From Vibrio alfacsensis (GTDB taxonomy: Bacteria; Pseudomonadota; Gammaproteobacteria; Enterobacterales; Vibrionaceae): a DNA stretch of 64,000 bases. A model generated the notes under the pieces. The model made no database searches, had not been told where the DNA came from, and saw nothing but the letters and a program-made list of their open reading frames with translations. Position numbers and translations under genes: made by a program. The DNA is taken from positions 1,488,001-1,552,000 of the forward strand of contig NZ_CP032093.1 in assembly GCF_003544875.1 (NCBI RefSeq), written 5' to 3'. Every line of letters starts with the position of its first letter. Position 1 is the stretch's first letter. This document shows, piece by piece, positions 1-12,705 of the stretch.

Positions 1-700
1 TTACCACGGATCCGACAGCTTCACTGTTGAAGTGTCTGATGGTCAAGGCGGTACTGACACGATCACCGTCAATATTGGCGTGACGCCAGTGAATGACGCT
101 CCCAACATTGTCGATGGCAATGGCGCACCATTGGGTGACGATGTCTCGGTAGAAACTTCGGAAGACACGCCTGTGAGCGGCAAGCTGAACGCCGCGGATA
201 TCGATGGCGATGCGCTTACGTTCAACAAAACCACCGATCCGACCAACGGCTCAGTCACGGTGGATGCAGACGGCAACTGGACTTACACCCCGAACGACGA
301 TTACCACGGATCCGACAGCTTCACTGTTGAAGTGTCTGATGGTCAAGGCGGTACTGACACGATCACCGTCAATATTGGCGTGACGCCAGTGAATGACGCT
401 CCCAACATTGTCGATGGCAATGGCGCACCATTGGGTGACGATGTCTCGGTAGAAACCTCGGAAGACACGCCAGTGAGCGGCAAACTGAACGCGGCGGATG
501 TCGATGGCGATGCGCTCACGTTCAATAAAACAAGCGATCCGACCAACGGCTCAGTCACGGTGGATGCCGATGGCAACTGGACTTACACTCCGAACGACGA
601 TTACCACGGCTCTGACAGCTTTACGGTTGAAGTGTCTGATGGTCAAGGCGGTACCGACACGATTACAGTCAATATTGGCGTGACGCCAGTTAATGACGCG
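1..700 (+). repeat. 300-bp tandem repeats of the adhesin (two full copies plus part)
   Basis: Copies start at 1 and 301, with a third partial copy from 601 to about 700. Each full unit encodes 100 residues running from YHGSDSF through VNDAPN and a second half with DGDALTF. The first two copies are nearly identical at the DNA level and differ mainly at synonymous sites. The array begins at the window edge, so more copies probably lie upstream. Confidence 0.9.
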
Positions 701-3700
701 CCAGAAGTGACCATCACTCAGGTGGAGAACTTTGTTGAAGACAGTGGCGCAGCAGACGGCAGCCTAGTGGCTAAGTTTGAGACGTTTGATGAAGACGGCG
801 ATCCAGTGAGCGTGACACTGAGTGACACGGTGAACTACCGTATTGAGGGCGACACGGTGGTGTTGACCGAGGCCGGAGCTGCATTAGTCAACTCAGGGCA
901 AGAGCTGCCAGCGTTTAGCTTGACACCAAACGATGGAAAAGTGGATGGCGAACCAGCGAGTGCCGACCTAAGCGTAACCGCAGTCAACGACGCGCCAGAA
1001 GTGACCATCACTCAGGTGGAGAACTTTGTTGAAGACAGTGGCGCAGCAGACGGCAGCCTAGTGGCTAAGTTTGAGACGTTCGATGAAGACGGCGATCCAG
1101 TGAGCGTGACACTGAGTGACACGGTGAACTACCGTATTGAGGGCGACACGGTGGTGTTGACCGAGGCCGGAGCTGCATTAGTCAACTCAGGGCAAGAGCT
1201 GCCAGCGTTTAGCTTGACACCAAACGATGGAAAAGTGGATGGCGAACCAGCGAGTGCCGACCCAAGCGTAACCGCAGTCAACGACGCGCCAGAAGTGACC
1301 ATCACTCAGGTGGAGAACTTTGTTGAAGACAGTGGCGCAGCAGACGGCAGCCTAGTGGCTAAGTTTGAGACGTTCGATGAAGACGGCGATCCAGTGAGCG
1401 TGACACTGAGTGACACGGTGAACTACCGTATTGAGGGCGACACGGTGGTGTTGACCGAGGCCGGAGCTGCATTAGTCAACTCAGGGCAAGAGCTGCCAGC
1501 GTTTAGCTTGACACCAAACGATGGAAAAGTGGATGGCGAACCAGCGAGTGCCGACCCGAGCGTAACCGCAGTCAACGACGCGCCAGAAGTGACCATCACT
1601 CAGGTGGAGAACTTTGTTGAAGACAGTGACGCAGCAGACGGCAGCCTAGTGGCTAAGTTTGAGACGTTTGATGAAGACGGCGATCCAGTGAGCGTGACAC
1701 TGAGTGACACAGAGAACTACCGTATTGAGGGCGACACGGTGGTGTTGACTGAGGCCGGAGCTGCATTAGTCAACTCAGGGCAAGAGCTGCCAGCGTTTAG
1801 CTTGACACCAAACGATGGAAAAGTGGATGGGGAACCAGCGAGTGCCGACCCGAGCGTAACCGCAGTCAACGACGCGCCAGAAGTGACCATCACTCAGGTG
1901 GAGAACTTTGTTGAAGACAGTGACGCAGCAGACGGCAGCCTAGTGGCTAAGTTTGAGACGTTTGATGAAGACGGCGATCCAGTGAGCGTGACACTGAGTG
2001 ACACGGTGAACTACCGTATTGAGGGCGACACGGTGGTGTTGACCGAGGCCGGAGCTGCATTAGTCAACTCAGGGCAAGAGCTGCCAGCGTTTAGCTCTGA
2101 CACCAAACGATGGAAAAGTGGATGGGGAACCAGCGAGTGCCGACCCGAGCGTAACCGCAGTCAACGACGCGCCAGAAGTGACCATCACCAGGTGGAGAAC
2201 TTTGTTGAAGACAGTGGCGCAGCAGACGGCAGCCTAGTGGCTAAGTTTGAGACGTTTGATGAAGACGGCGATCCAGTGAGCGTGACACTGAGTGACACGG
2301 TGAACTACCGTATTGAGGGCGACACGGTGGTGTTGACCGAGGCCGGAGCTGCATTAGTCAACTCAGGGCAAGAGCTGCCAGCGTTTAGCTTGACACCAAA
2401 CGATGGAAAAGTGGATGGCGAACCAGCGAGTGCCGACCCAAGCGTAACCGCAGTCAACGACGCGCCAGAAGTGACCATCACTCAGGTGGAGAACTTTGTT
2501 GAAGACAGTGGCGCAGCAGACGGCAGCCTAGTGGCTAAGTTTGAGACGTTCGATGAAGACGGCGATCCAGTGAGCGTGACACTGAGTGACACGGTGAACT
2601 ACCGTATTGAGGGCGACACGGTGGTGTTGACTGAGGCCGGAGCTGCATTAGTCAACTCAGGGCAAGAGCTGCCAGCGTTTAGCTTGACACCAAACGATGG
2701 AAAAGTGGATGGCGAACCAGCGAGTGCCGACCCAAGCGTAACCGCAGTCAACGACGCGCCAGAAGTGACCATCACTCAGGTGGAGAACTTTGTTGAAGAC
2801 AGTGGCGCAGCAGACGGCAGCCTAGTGGCTAAGTTTGAGACGTTCGATGAAGACGGCGATCCAGTGAGCGTGACACTGAGTGACACGGTGAACTACCGTA
2901 TTGAGGGCGACACGGTGGTGTTGACCGAGGCCGGAGCTGCATTAGTCAACTCAGGGCAAGAGCTGCCAGCGTTTAGCTTGACACCAAACGATGGAAAGTG
3001 GATGGCGAACCAGCGAGTGCCGACCCAAGCGTAACCGCAGTCAACGACGCGCCAGAAGTGACCATCACTCAGGTGGAGAACTTTGTTGAAGACAGTGACG
3101 CAGCAGATGGCAGCCTAGTGGCTAAGTTTGAGACGTTCGATGAAGACGGCGATCCAGTGAGCGTGACACTGAGTGACACGGTGAACTACCGTATTGAGGG
3201 CGACACGGTGGTGTTGACCGAGGCCGGAGCTGCATTAGTCAACTCAGGGCAAGAGCTGCCAGCGTTTAGCTTGACACCAAACGACGGTCAAGTGGATGGC
3301 GAACCAGCGAGTGCCGACCCGAGCGTAACCGCAGTCAACGACGCGCCAGAAGTGACCATCACCAGGTGGAGAACTTTGTTGAAGACAGTGGCGCAGCAGA
3401 CGGCAGCCTAGTGGCTAAGTTTGAGACGTTCGATGAAGACGGCGATCCAGTGAGCGTGACACTGAGTGACACGGTGAACTACCGTATTGAGGGCGACACG
3501 GTGGTGTTGACCGAGGCCGGAGCTGCATTAGTCAACTCAGGGCAAGAGCTGCCAGCGTTTAGCTTGACACCAAACGATGGAAAAGTGGATGGGGAACCAG
3601 CGAGTGCCGACCTGAGCGTAACCGCAGTCAACGACGCGCCAGAAGTGACCATCACTCAGGTGGAGAACTTTGTTGAAGACAGTGACGCAGCAGACGGCAG

Positions 3701-6700
3701 CCTAGTGGCTAAGTTTGAGACGTTCGATGAAGACGGCGATCCAGTGAGCGTGACACTGAGTGACACGGTGAACTACCGTATTGAGGGCGACACGGTGGTG
3801 TTGACCGAGGCCGGAGCTGCATTAGTCAACTCAGGGCAAGAGCTGCCAGCGTTTAGCTTGACACCAAACGACGGTCAAGTGGATGGCGAACCAGCGAGTG
3901 CCGACCCAAGCGTAACCGCAGTCAACGACGCGCCAGAAGTGACCATCACTCAGGTGGAGAACTTTGTTGAAGACAGTGGCGCAGCAGACGGCAGCCTAGT
4001 GGCTAAGTTTGAGACGTTCGATGAAGACGGCGATCCAGTGAGCGTGACACTGAGTGACACGGTGAACTACCGTATTGAGGGCGACACGGTGGTGTTGACC
4101 GAGGCCGGAGCTGCATTAGTCAACTCAGGGCAAGAGCTGCCAGCGTTTAGCTTGACACCAAACGATGGAAAAGTGGATGGGGAACCAGCGAGTGCCGACC
4201 CGAGCGTAACCGCAGTCAACGACGCGCCAGAAGTGACCATCACTCAGGTGGAGAACTTTGTTGAAGACAGTGACGCAGCAGACGGCAGCCTAGTGGCTAA
4301 GTTTGAGACGTTCGATGAAGACGGCGATCCAGTGAGCGTGACACTGAGTGACACGGTGAACTACCGTATTGAGGGCGACACGGTGGTGCTGACCGAGGCC
4401 GGAGCTGCATTAGTCAACTCAGGGCAAGAGCTGCCAGCGTTCAGTTTGACACCAAACGATGGAAAAGTGGATGGGGAACCAGCGAGTGCCGACCCGAGCG
4501 TAACCGCAGTCAACGACGCGCCAGAAGTGACCATCACTCAGGTGGAGAACTTTGTTGAAGACAGTGACGCAGCAGACGGCAGCCTAGTGGCTAAGTTTGA
4601 GACGTTTGATGAAGACGGCGATCCAGTGAGCGTGACACTGAGTGACACGGTGAACTACCGTATTGAGGGCGACACGGTGGTGTTGACCGAGGCCGGAGCT
4701 GCATTAGTCAACTCAGGGCAAGAGCTGCCAGCGTTCAGTTTGACACCAAACGATGGAAAAGTGGATGGGGAACCAGCGAGTGCCGACCCGAGCGTAACCG
4801 CAGTCAACGACGCGCCAGAAGTGACCATCACTCAGGTGGAGAACTTTGTTGAAGACAGTGACGCAGCAGACGGCAGCCTAGTGGCTAAGTTTGAGACGTT
4901 TGATGAAGACGGCGATCCAGTGAGCGTGACACTGAGTGACACGGTGAACTACCGTATTGAGGGCGACACGGTGGTGTTGACCGAGGCCGGAGCTGCATTA
5001 GTCAACTCAGGGCAAGAGCTGCCTGAGTTCAGTTTGACACCAAACGATGGAAAAGTGGATGGGGAACCAGCGAGTGCCGACCCGAGCGTAACCGCAGTCA
5101 ACGACGCGCCAGAAGTGACCATCACTCAGGTGGAGAACTTTGTTGAAGACAGTGACGCAGCAGACGGCAGCCTAGTGGCTAAGTTTGAGACGTTCGATGA
5201 AGACGGCGATCCAGTGAGCGTGACACTGAGTGACACGGTGAACTACCGTATTGAGGGCGACACGGTGGTGTTGACCGAGGCCGGAGCTGCATTAGTCAAC
5301 TCAGGGCAAGAGCTGCCAGCGTTTAGCTTGACACCAAACGACGGTCAAGTGGATGGGGAACCAGCGAGTGCCGACCCGAGCGTAACCGCAGTCAACGACG
5401 CGCCAGAAGTGACCATCACTCAGGTGGAGAACTTTGTTGAAGACAGTGACGCAGCAGACGGCAGCCTAGTGGCTAAGTTTGAGACGTTCGATGAAGACGG
5501 CGATCCAGTGAGCGTGACACTGAGTGACACGGTGAACTACCGTATTGAGGGCGACACGGTGGTGTTGACCGAGGCCGGAGCTGCATTAGTCAACTCAGGG
5601 CAAGAGCTGCCAGCGTTCAGTTTGACACCAAACGACGGAAAAGTGGATGGGGAACCAGCGAGTGCCGACCTGAGCGTAACCGCAGTCAACGACGCGCCAG
5701 AAGTGACCATCACTCAGGTGGAGAACTTTGTTGAAGACAGTGGCGCAGCAGACGGCAGCCTAGTGGCTAAGTTTGAGACGTTCGATGAAGACGGCGATCC
5801 AGTGAGCGTGACACTGAGTGACACGGTGAACTACCGTATTGAGGGCGACACGGTGGTGTTGACCGAGGCCGGAGCTGCATTAGTCAACTCAGGGCAAGAG
5901 CTGCCAGCGTTTAGCTTGACACCAAACGATGGAAAAGTGGATGGCGAACCAGCGAGTGCCGACCCGAGCGTAACCGCAGTCAACGACGCGCCAGAAGTGA
6001 CCATCACTCAGGTGGAGAACTTTGTTGAAGACAGTGGCGCAGCAGACGGCAGCCTAGTGGCTAAGTTTGAGACGTTCGATGAAGACGGCGATCCAGTGAG
6101 CGTGACACTGAGTGACACGGTGAACTACCGTATTGAGGGCGACACGGTGGTGTTGACCGAGGCCGGAGCTGCATTAGTCAACTCAGGGCAAGAGCTGCCA
6201 GCGTTCAGTTTGACACCAAACGACGGAAAAGTGGATGGGGAACCAGCGAGTGCCGACCCGAGCGTAACCGCAGTCAACGACGCGCCAGAAGTGACCATCA
6301 CTCAGGTGGAGAACTTTGTTGAAGACAGTGGCGCAGCAGACGGCAGCCTAGTGGCTAAGTTTGAGACGTTCGATGAAGACGGCGATCCAGTGAGCGTGAC
6401 ACTGAGTGACACGGTGAACTACCGTATTGAGGGCGACACGGTGGTGTTGACCGAGGCCGGAGCTGCATTAGTCAACTCAGGGCAAGAGCTGCCTGAGTTC
6501 AGTTTGACACCAAACGATGGAAAAGTGGATGGGGAACCAGCGAGTGCCGACCCAAGCGTAACCGCAGTCAACGACGCGCCAGATGCGGTTAACGATCCGG
6601 TTGGCTTTGAGGTTAAGCTAGGCTCATTCAATGAGGGTTCTTGGAGCTCCGAAGATGCTCAAATTAGTGCTAGTTATGCAGGTGAAAAAAGAGACATTAC

Positions 6701-9700
6701 CGAAGATGGTGATAAACGCGGTGTGTCTGGTCACGAAAATGGTGGTGATGCCGAGCAAATCCAATTTAATCGTGAAACGGGTGAGTCAGAGCAATTCATT
6801 ATTGACCTTGATAAACCTGCTACAGAGTTCAGCTTTACAGTTTCAAATTTATATAAAGATGAAGGGGATAGTGCAGGAAACCACGAACAAGGTAAATGGG
6901 TGGCTTACCTAAACGGCGTCGCAGTGGCGAGTGATACCTTTGTGGCCAATGATGGAAACCACAGAGGCGAATATAAGGTTGAATTAACCAATGAAGATGG
7001 GACCCCAATCGCCTTCGATAAGATTGTCTTTGAAGCGACCGATTTTGTTGATGTCCCAGCAAAAGGCAGCGATTCCTCTGATTACTTTGTTACAGGCTTC
7101 CAAGCTTCAAGTGAAGGTGCCTATGCAGTCAATCAAGGTGGTGTACTAGAAATCCCAGTTTCAGAACTATTGGCAAACGATTCTGATATTGACGGTGATA
7201 GCATCCGAATCACCTATGTGTATGGTGAAACGGAAGGTGAGGCCTACATCAAAGATGGCGTAGTTTACTTCGATCTAGATGATGACTTCGTTGGTTCGAC
7301 AAACTTCCAATACCAGATCACCGATGATAAAGGTGGATACGATAGTGCGACAGTGAATGTTATTGTCAACCCGGCCCCAACCCCTGCGGTTGTAGAGTCG
7401 GTTGAACTGCTATCGAATGAGGTGATGGAAGGCGAAGATCTAGCGTTTAAAGTCACTCTAGATGCTAGTGCATTAGAAGAAACTCTCCTTGATATCGACT
7501 TTGGTTTATCTGGTGATTTAGCTGATGAAAATGATGTAGTTCTGTCTGAGTTGGTGTTTACCAATGGCGTTAAGTACGATGAAGCAACCGATAATATTAT
7601 CATTCCGGTAGGAGTGAAAGACTTTACTGTTTTAGTACCAACAGTGAAAGATGGTGTACATGAATTAGATGAAAGTTATTCAATAGTAGTTGGTGGCGTC
7701 GAAGGTACTGGCACTATTAAAAACACAGACGTGGCTGAGTTATCTGTTTCCTCAAAAGGGGATGTATCGGAAGGCTCAGAAGCGACGTTTAGCGTTTCAT
7801 TGTCGAATCCATCTTCGCAAGAAACCGTATTGTCACTCGTGACGACAGTATCTGGCGATGAGAATACTGCCGAGATTGATGATCTGAGCGGTAGCATTAC
7901 TGCATTTTATATAGATGCGGATGATAAGGAAATCGCGCTGACGGTAATAGATGGAAAAGTGACAGTTCCGCCATTTGTAACCGAAATTTTTGTCGAGGTT
8001 GGTACAGCTGACGACAGTGTCTATGAAGGTTCGGAACAATTTGAACTTATCGTTACGGACGTAAATGGTGTTACGAGCAATAAGTCTGACAGTGCTTCAA
8101 CAAACATTGTTGATGATGGCAGTGTGGATCCTGACGGCCCAACGGGACCAGATAATGACAAACCTACGCTGTCGGTAACGGGTAAGGATAACGTTAACGA
8201 AGGCGACAATGCCGTGTTCACGGTGTCGCTCTCGAATGAAACCGAAGCGCCGGTGGTGGTGAATCTGGCACCGACGACAGGCGGTTACACCGCAGAAGCG
8301 GGTGACATCGGCGACATGGTCGTGACGTATTTGGATGGAGACAAGCAAACTCAAACTTTAACCGTAGACAGTAACGGTAACGTGACGATCCCAGCGGGCG
8401 TGACGGACATTACCGTGACCATTCCTACCACACAAGATAGCGTTTATGAGGGCGATGAAACCTTCGGGTTGGTGGTGACGGAATCTAACGGCGTGACCGT
8501 GAATGGTTCGGATCAAGCTGAAGCGACGATCCAGGATTATGAAGACGATAAACCTAACTCTGAAGACTTCTCAATCAACATCGGTGAGTCTGGTACGTCA
8601 AAAGTCATTTTTGATGATGGCAAAGGATCTATTGAAGGGGATGGCTCAGACCATATCTCTGACGAGTTTGATGACTCGCAACCAGACACGCAAGTTGGCG
8701 TAGTCATTACCGAATTACCAGACAATGGAACACTGACTTATGATGGTGTTGAGATTACCGTCGATGATCTAGCCGTGTTTGATGATCAAGGAAATGTTCT
8801 CCAAGAGGGTACGGTATTTGAAAATCCAAATCTGATTGAATACACCCGTGATGAACACGCAGAAGGTTTCCTACTTGGTGTTAGAGATGAACAAGATGTC
8901 GATGACGATTCACCATCGAAAACAGATTTCTACAACTGGGGTGAAGCTACGGATGATCCGTCGGTGCGTAAATTGACTCTGGCTGATGGTGACGTCATCA
9001 CTATTACTGCTGATAAAGAGGGTAAAGGAAACGACGACCTGATCCAGTATAATTCTAATGCGAATCATGTTGGCTATGGTGTGGGCGTCGGCAAAGGAAA
9101 CGGTATTGAAGAACGTGAATCAATTACCATCGACTTTGAAAGTCGCTCTGCAGATAGCATCATCCTTGGGCTAGATGGTTTAGGTGGTTATTTTGAAAAA
9201 GGTTTAGATGATCGACTCAATAACGGTTCCAGTAACGAATCAAAAGTCACGATTAATGTGACATGGCTTGATGTCAATGGAAATCGTCAAACGACGCCTT
9301 TCGAGTATCAGAAAGAAACCAAAGGAAATTCCGACTTATTCCATGAAATCGTGATTCCATCTGAACAGTTCGCGCTACCTAATGGGGCGATGATAGAGTC
9401 TGTTGAATTATCGACAGAGGGTAATGGTAACTGGGAACTACGCTATATTGATACGCGTTCTGATGATTCATTCGACTATCGAGCGGTTGATTCTCATGGT
9501 AATTACAGCGACGAATCTACCGTTACGATAAACAATGCCCCAGACGCAGTTGATGATCCTCAAGGATACACCGTTCAACTCGGTTCTTTCGCTGACAATC
9601 AAAACTGGCAGGCTGATGGTGTCGAGATAAAAGCCTTTATTGGTAACTTAGGTGATCGTAGCGAAGATATAGAGCGTGATATTGAAACAACGGATGGTCA

Positions 9701-12620
9701 TAAACTTGGTGTTGATGGCGATATTAGCACTGGGCCAGGCGAACAACTTCAATATGACCGTGAGACCGGGCAGTCAGAGAAGCTCGAAATTACATTGCCT
9801 AAACCAGCGACTAGCTTTTCATTTGCCGTTGCGAGTCTATATGCGAATGAGGGCGGTACTGGAAATCATGAGCAGGGTATGTGGACAGCATACTTAGACG
9901 GTAAGCCAGTTCAAAGTGGTGTGTTTAGTTTAGAGTCAGGAAAAGATGGTCAATTCTCTGTTGATTTAGATGGCGTTGCATTCGACTCGATTGTTTTTGA
10001 AGCGACTGAATTCACTTCACACCCTGACAAATTTGAAGGTTCTGATAATGACTCTTCTGATTATTTCTTAACGGGTTTCGAGGCCACAGGAACGGGGGCG
10101 TACGCGGTTAATCAGAGTGAGGGTGAGATTCGTATCCCGATTTCAGAAATTCTAGCCAATGATGTCGATATAGATGGTGACGCTCTAACTATCACTGCAT
10201 TTAACGAGTTCGGTGAGCACAACGTTCGTGTAGAGGGTGATGAAGTTGTATTTGATTTTGTGGACAGCTTCCATGGCGAAACCTCGTTTACTTACACGAT
10301 TACCGATGGTAATGGAGCAAGCGATACGGCAACAATTAATGTAATTGTTAACCCTGATGTCGATTTAGTCTCAGTAAGTAGTGTTAACACTTTAGGAACT
10401 GAGGTTGAAGAGGGAGAGTCTCTCACTTTTGTGGTAAATCTATCCGCTGAGTCACAGCTTGGTCAGCACCTAGAAGTAGACTTTGGAACCAACGCAGGTG
10501 AATTAGATGCGGCTTCAAGTGCCGATGTGAAGTTGGGAGAATTGCAATTTACCAACGGGGTTACCTATAACGCTAACACTGGCTTATTGTTCGTCCCTCC
10601 TGGCGTTGAATCGTTTGAAATTATCGTTCCGACTGTTGATGACATAATGGATGAATCGTCTGAGAATTACACGATTTCAGTAGGTGGAAAAGAAAGCACA
10701 GGCAACATCTTAGACAATGATAAAGTAATCAATAACACACCTCCAGAAGCGAAGTCTGTGAATCTCGATACCATTGGTGGGAGCAAGGAGGTTATCTTTA
10801 CAGAGTTAGTGTCTGATAAAGAAGATGACCAAGACCCTACTCAAGACATTAATCTTGTTATTGAGTCCGAACCGTTATTTGGTGATATCTATTACATCAA
10901 TGACGATGGAATTAGAACGGATCTCTCTGTAGGTGATGTAATAACGGAAGACACGCACATTCACTACACGGTTAATCCTGATCTTATTAGTCAAAATAGC
11001 TCAATGGTTGCCGAGAACCTCGATCCAAGTGTGTTAGGTGACTCTCAGTTTACCGTTGATGGTCTTTTCAGTGTGTCTGGCGGTACCGTTACCAAACACG
11101 GTAATGAGTATCAGTTCAATCAAACAGGCAAGCTGCTTTATGATCAGGCTGCGGGCGAGAAAGGGCTGAGCGTTAAAACGTCAGGTAACGGGAACTCAAG
11201 TGACAACGGTGACGAAATTAGTTCAGATGAGTATATCGCGGTTAAGTTTGAGTCTGTCGATGTGAATACAGCCACGGTGTCATTGGGTAGTATTAATGGG
11301 CTGTTTAATAGTGGTAATGACCAAAACAAACCTACATTGACTGCATTGTACTTTAAAGATGGAAAGTTGGTTGGCTCCGAAGACTTAGTCATCACCGAAA
11401 TAGAAGGCGGACACAATAAAGAAGGTATTGCCACGCTAGATAGTGATATTGCTTTCGATGAGGTTCGTTTTGTACTTGATGCTAAGAATGGCAGTGCTGG
11501 CTATGTGCTTCAAGGTGTCCAGGTCGATGAAATCAGTAATGTAACTGATATTGTTGATTCATTCGATTATAAAGCAGTGGATTCACAAGGCTTAGAAAGT
11601 GACAGTGCAACGGTTACTTTATCGAGTGACAATATCACGATATCCTCTAATCCAGAGGCGATTGATCATGTTCGTGTGAATCATTATGGACATGCTAGTG
11701 AGCAAGTGCTTTGGAGTGCTTCTGGCATCCATCCAGGGATAAGTAATAAGCCACTAGAAGGGCATAAAGAAGGTCTATTTGTTGATGTAGGTGAAGGTGG
11801 CGATACCGTTTACCTTGGCTCTGGCGATGATACGATTTACCTTGGTCGAAGTCATACTTCTCTTGATGAACATCAAAATCAAGAAGAGAACCTTACAGCT
11901 GTTCAGCGTGAACTTATAGACAGTTTCTCTTCGGGTGCAGACGGTATGCACTTGGAAGCCACAGATGATCACTTTAGAGACGATGACCTGACTAATGACA
12001 CGATGACTGAGTTTGAGGAAAACTCGGATCTGGTCTTCCACAAGGCAGATGGGATCGCAGGGTCAATCAGTACTGCTAACCTTGATATCGCCCATGCAGG
12101 TGGTGGAAACGATATTATCTTCGGTGAAGAAGGCTCGGATGCCATTTTTGGTGGGTCGGGTAACGATACTATCTACGGTGGCAAAGGGCTTGATGTGCTT
12201 CGTGGCGGAACTGGAGACGATCATATTGATGGAGGAGATGGCTCAGATTTCTTAATTGGTGGTTCTGGGAATGATATCCTCGTCGGCGGCGACGGTGATG
12301 ACATCTTCAAGTTTGTTGATCAAGGTGATGGTATCCGAGATGGAGAAATGGATATTGTTAAGGATTTCACCTTTGGTGAAGATACGCTTGATCTGAGTGA
12401 ATTACTCGATTCATACGATGATAGGAGTATGGATGATGTACTTAGCGTAACGCTTGAAGGGAGCGACGATCTGAAGGTCACCATATCAGACGGAGATGAG
12501 AGTCAATCAATAGTGTTAGAGAATGCGGCTTCGCAATTTAGTGAGCATATTTCTGATGGAAACGTATCTGATTCAATTCTTAACGATCTGCTGAAAGTGC
12601 AAGACACATTCAATAGCTAA
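1..12620 (+). CDS. giant RTX/cadherin-like repeat adhesin, 5' partial, with repeat-region frameshifts
   Basis: This is the C-terminal part (about 4,200 residues) of a secreted giant adhesin; the start lies before base 1. Order seen: 100-residue cadherin/VCBS-like repeats (1-700), twenty 98-residue repeats ending VNDAP (701-6578), a beta-module with a DIDGD cadherin-like segment (6583-7370), three Calx-beta-like domains with an EGxxxxF motif (about 7375-8540), more beta-modules (8935-9450, 9540-10350), a fourth Calx-beta (10380-10710), another module (11050-11550), then GGxGxDxx nonapeptide RTX repeats (about 11780-11830 and 12090-12310). The end is an acidic type I secretion-type tail. Such proteins leave through a TolC-type type I secretion system and bind Ca2+; no transporter gene is in view. 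The frame is broken by single-base changes near 2096 (+1), 2188 (-1), 2996 (-1) and 3362 (-1). The first two cancel; the last two do not. The gene is either frameshifted or, more likely, carries sequence errors. Confidence 0.9.
701..6578 (+). repeat. twenty tandem 294-bp repeats encoding 98-residue adhesin units
   Basis: The same landmark (CCAGAAGTGACC) recurs every 294 bases from 701 to the end of the array at 6579. That spans 5,878 bases, which is 20 units minus 2 bases. Each unit encodes [14 protein letters not shown] through SVTAVNDAP. Units differ at only a few positions: Gly/Asp after EDS, Ala/Glu before FSLTP, Lys/Gln after NDG, Leu/Pro after SAD, plus some synonymous sites. The net loss of 2 bases comes from the single-base indels listed for the gene. 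Confidence 0.95.
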
Positions 12621-12627
12621 ACAAAAA

Positions 12628-12648
12628 GGGCCGAAAGGCCCTTTTTTA
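12628..12648. terminator. bidirectional intrinsic terminator
   Basis: The stem GGGCC-GAAA-GGCCC is flanked by an A-run on the left and a T-run on the right, so it can end transcription both ways. It sits between the adhesin stop and the convergent rlmI gene. Confidence 0.85.
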
Positions 12649-12705
12649 GTATGAGGTTATTTGTCGTAATTGATAGGCACGACAGCGTTTTGCTTTAGAC
12701 GGTGA

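Noticed and set aside
43..576. Minus-strand open frames of 77 codons in the repeats
   Set aside because: They repeat with the 300-bp unit and are antisense shadows of the adhesin frame.
1..6578. CRISPR array or integron
   Set aside because: The repeats are long, contiguous and coding, without spacers; no cas genes, integrase or attC-like sites were seen in the window.
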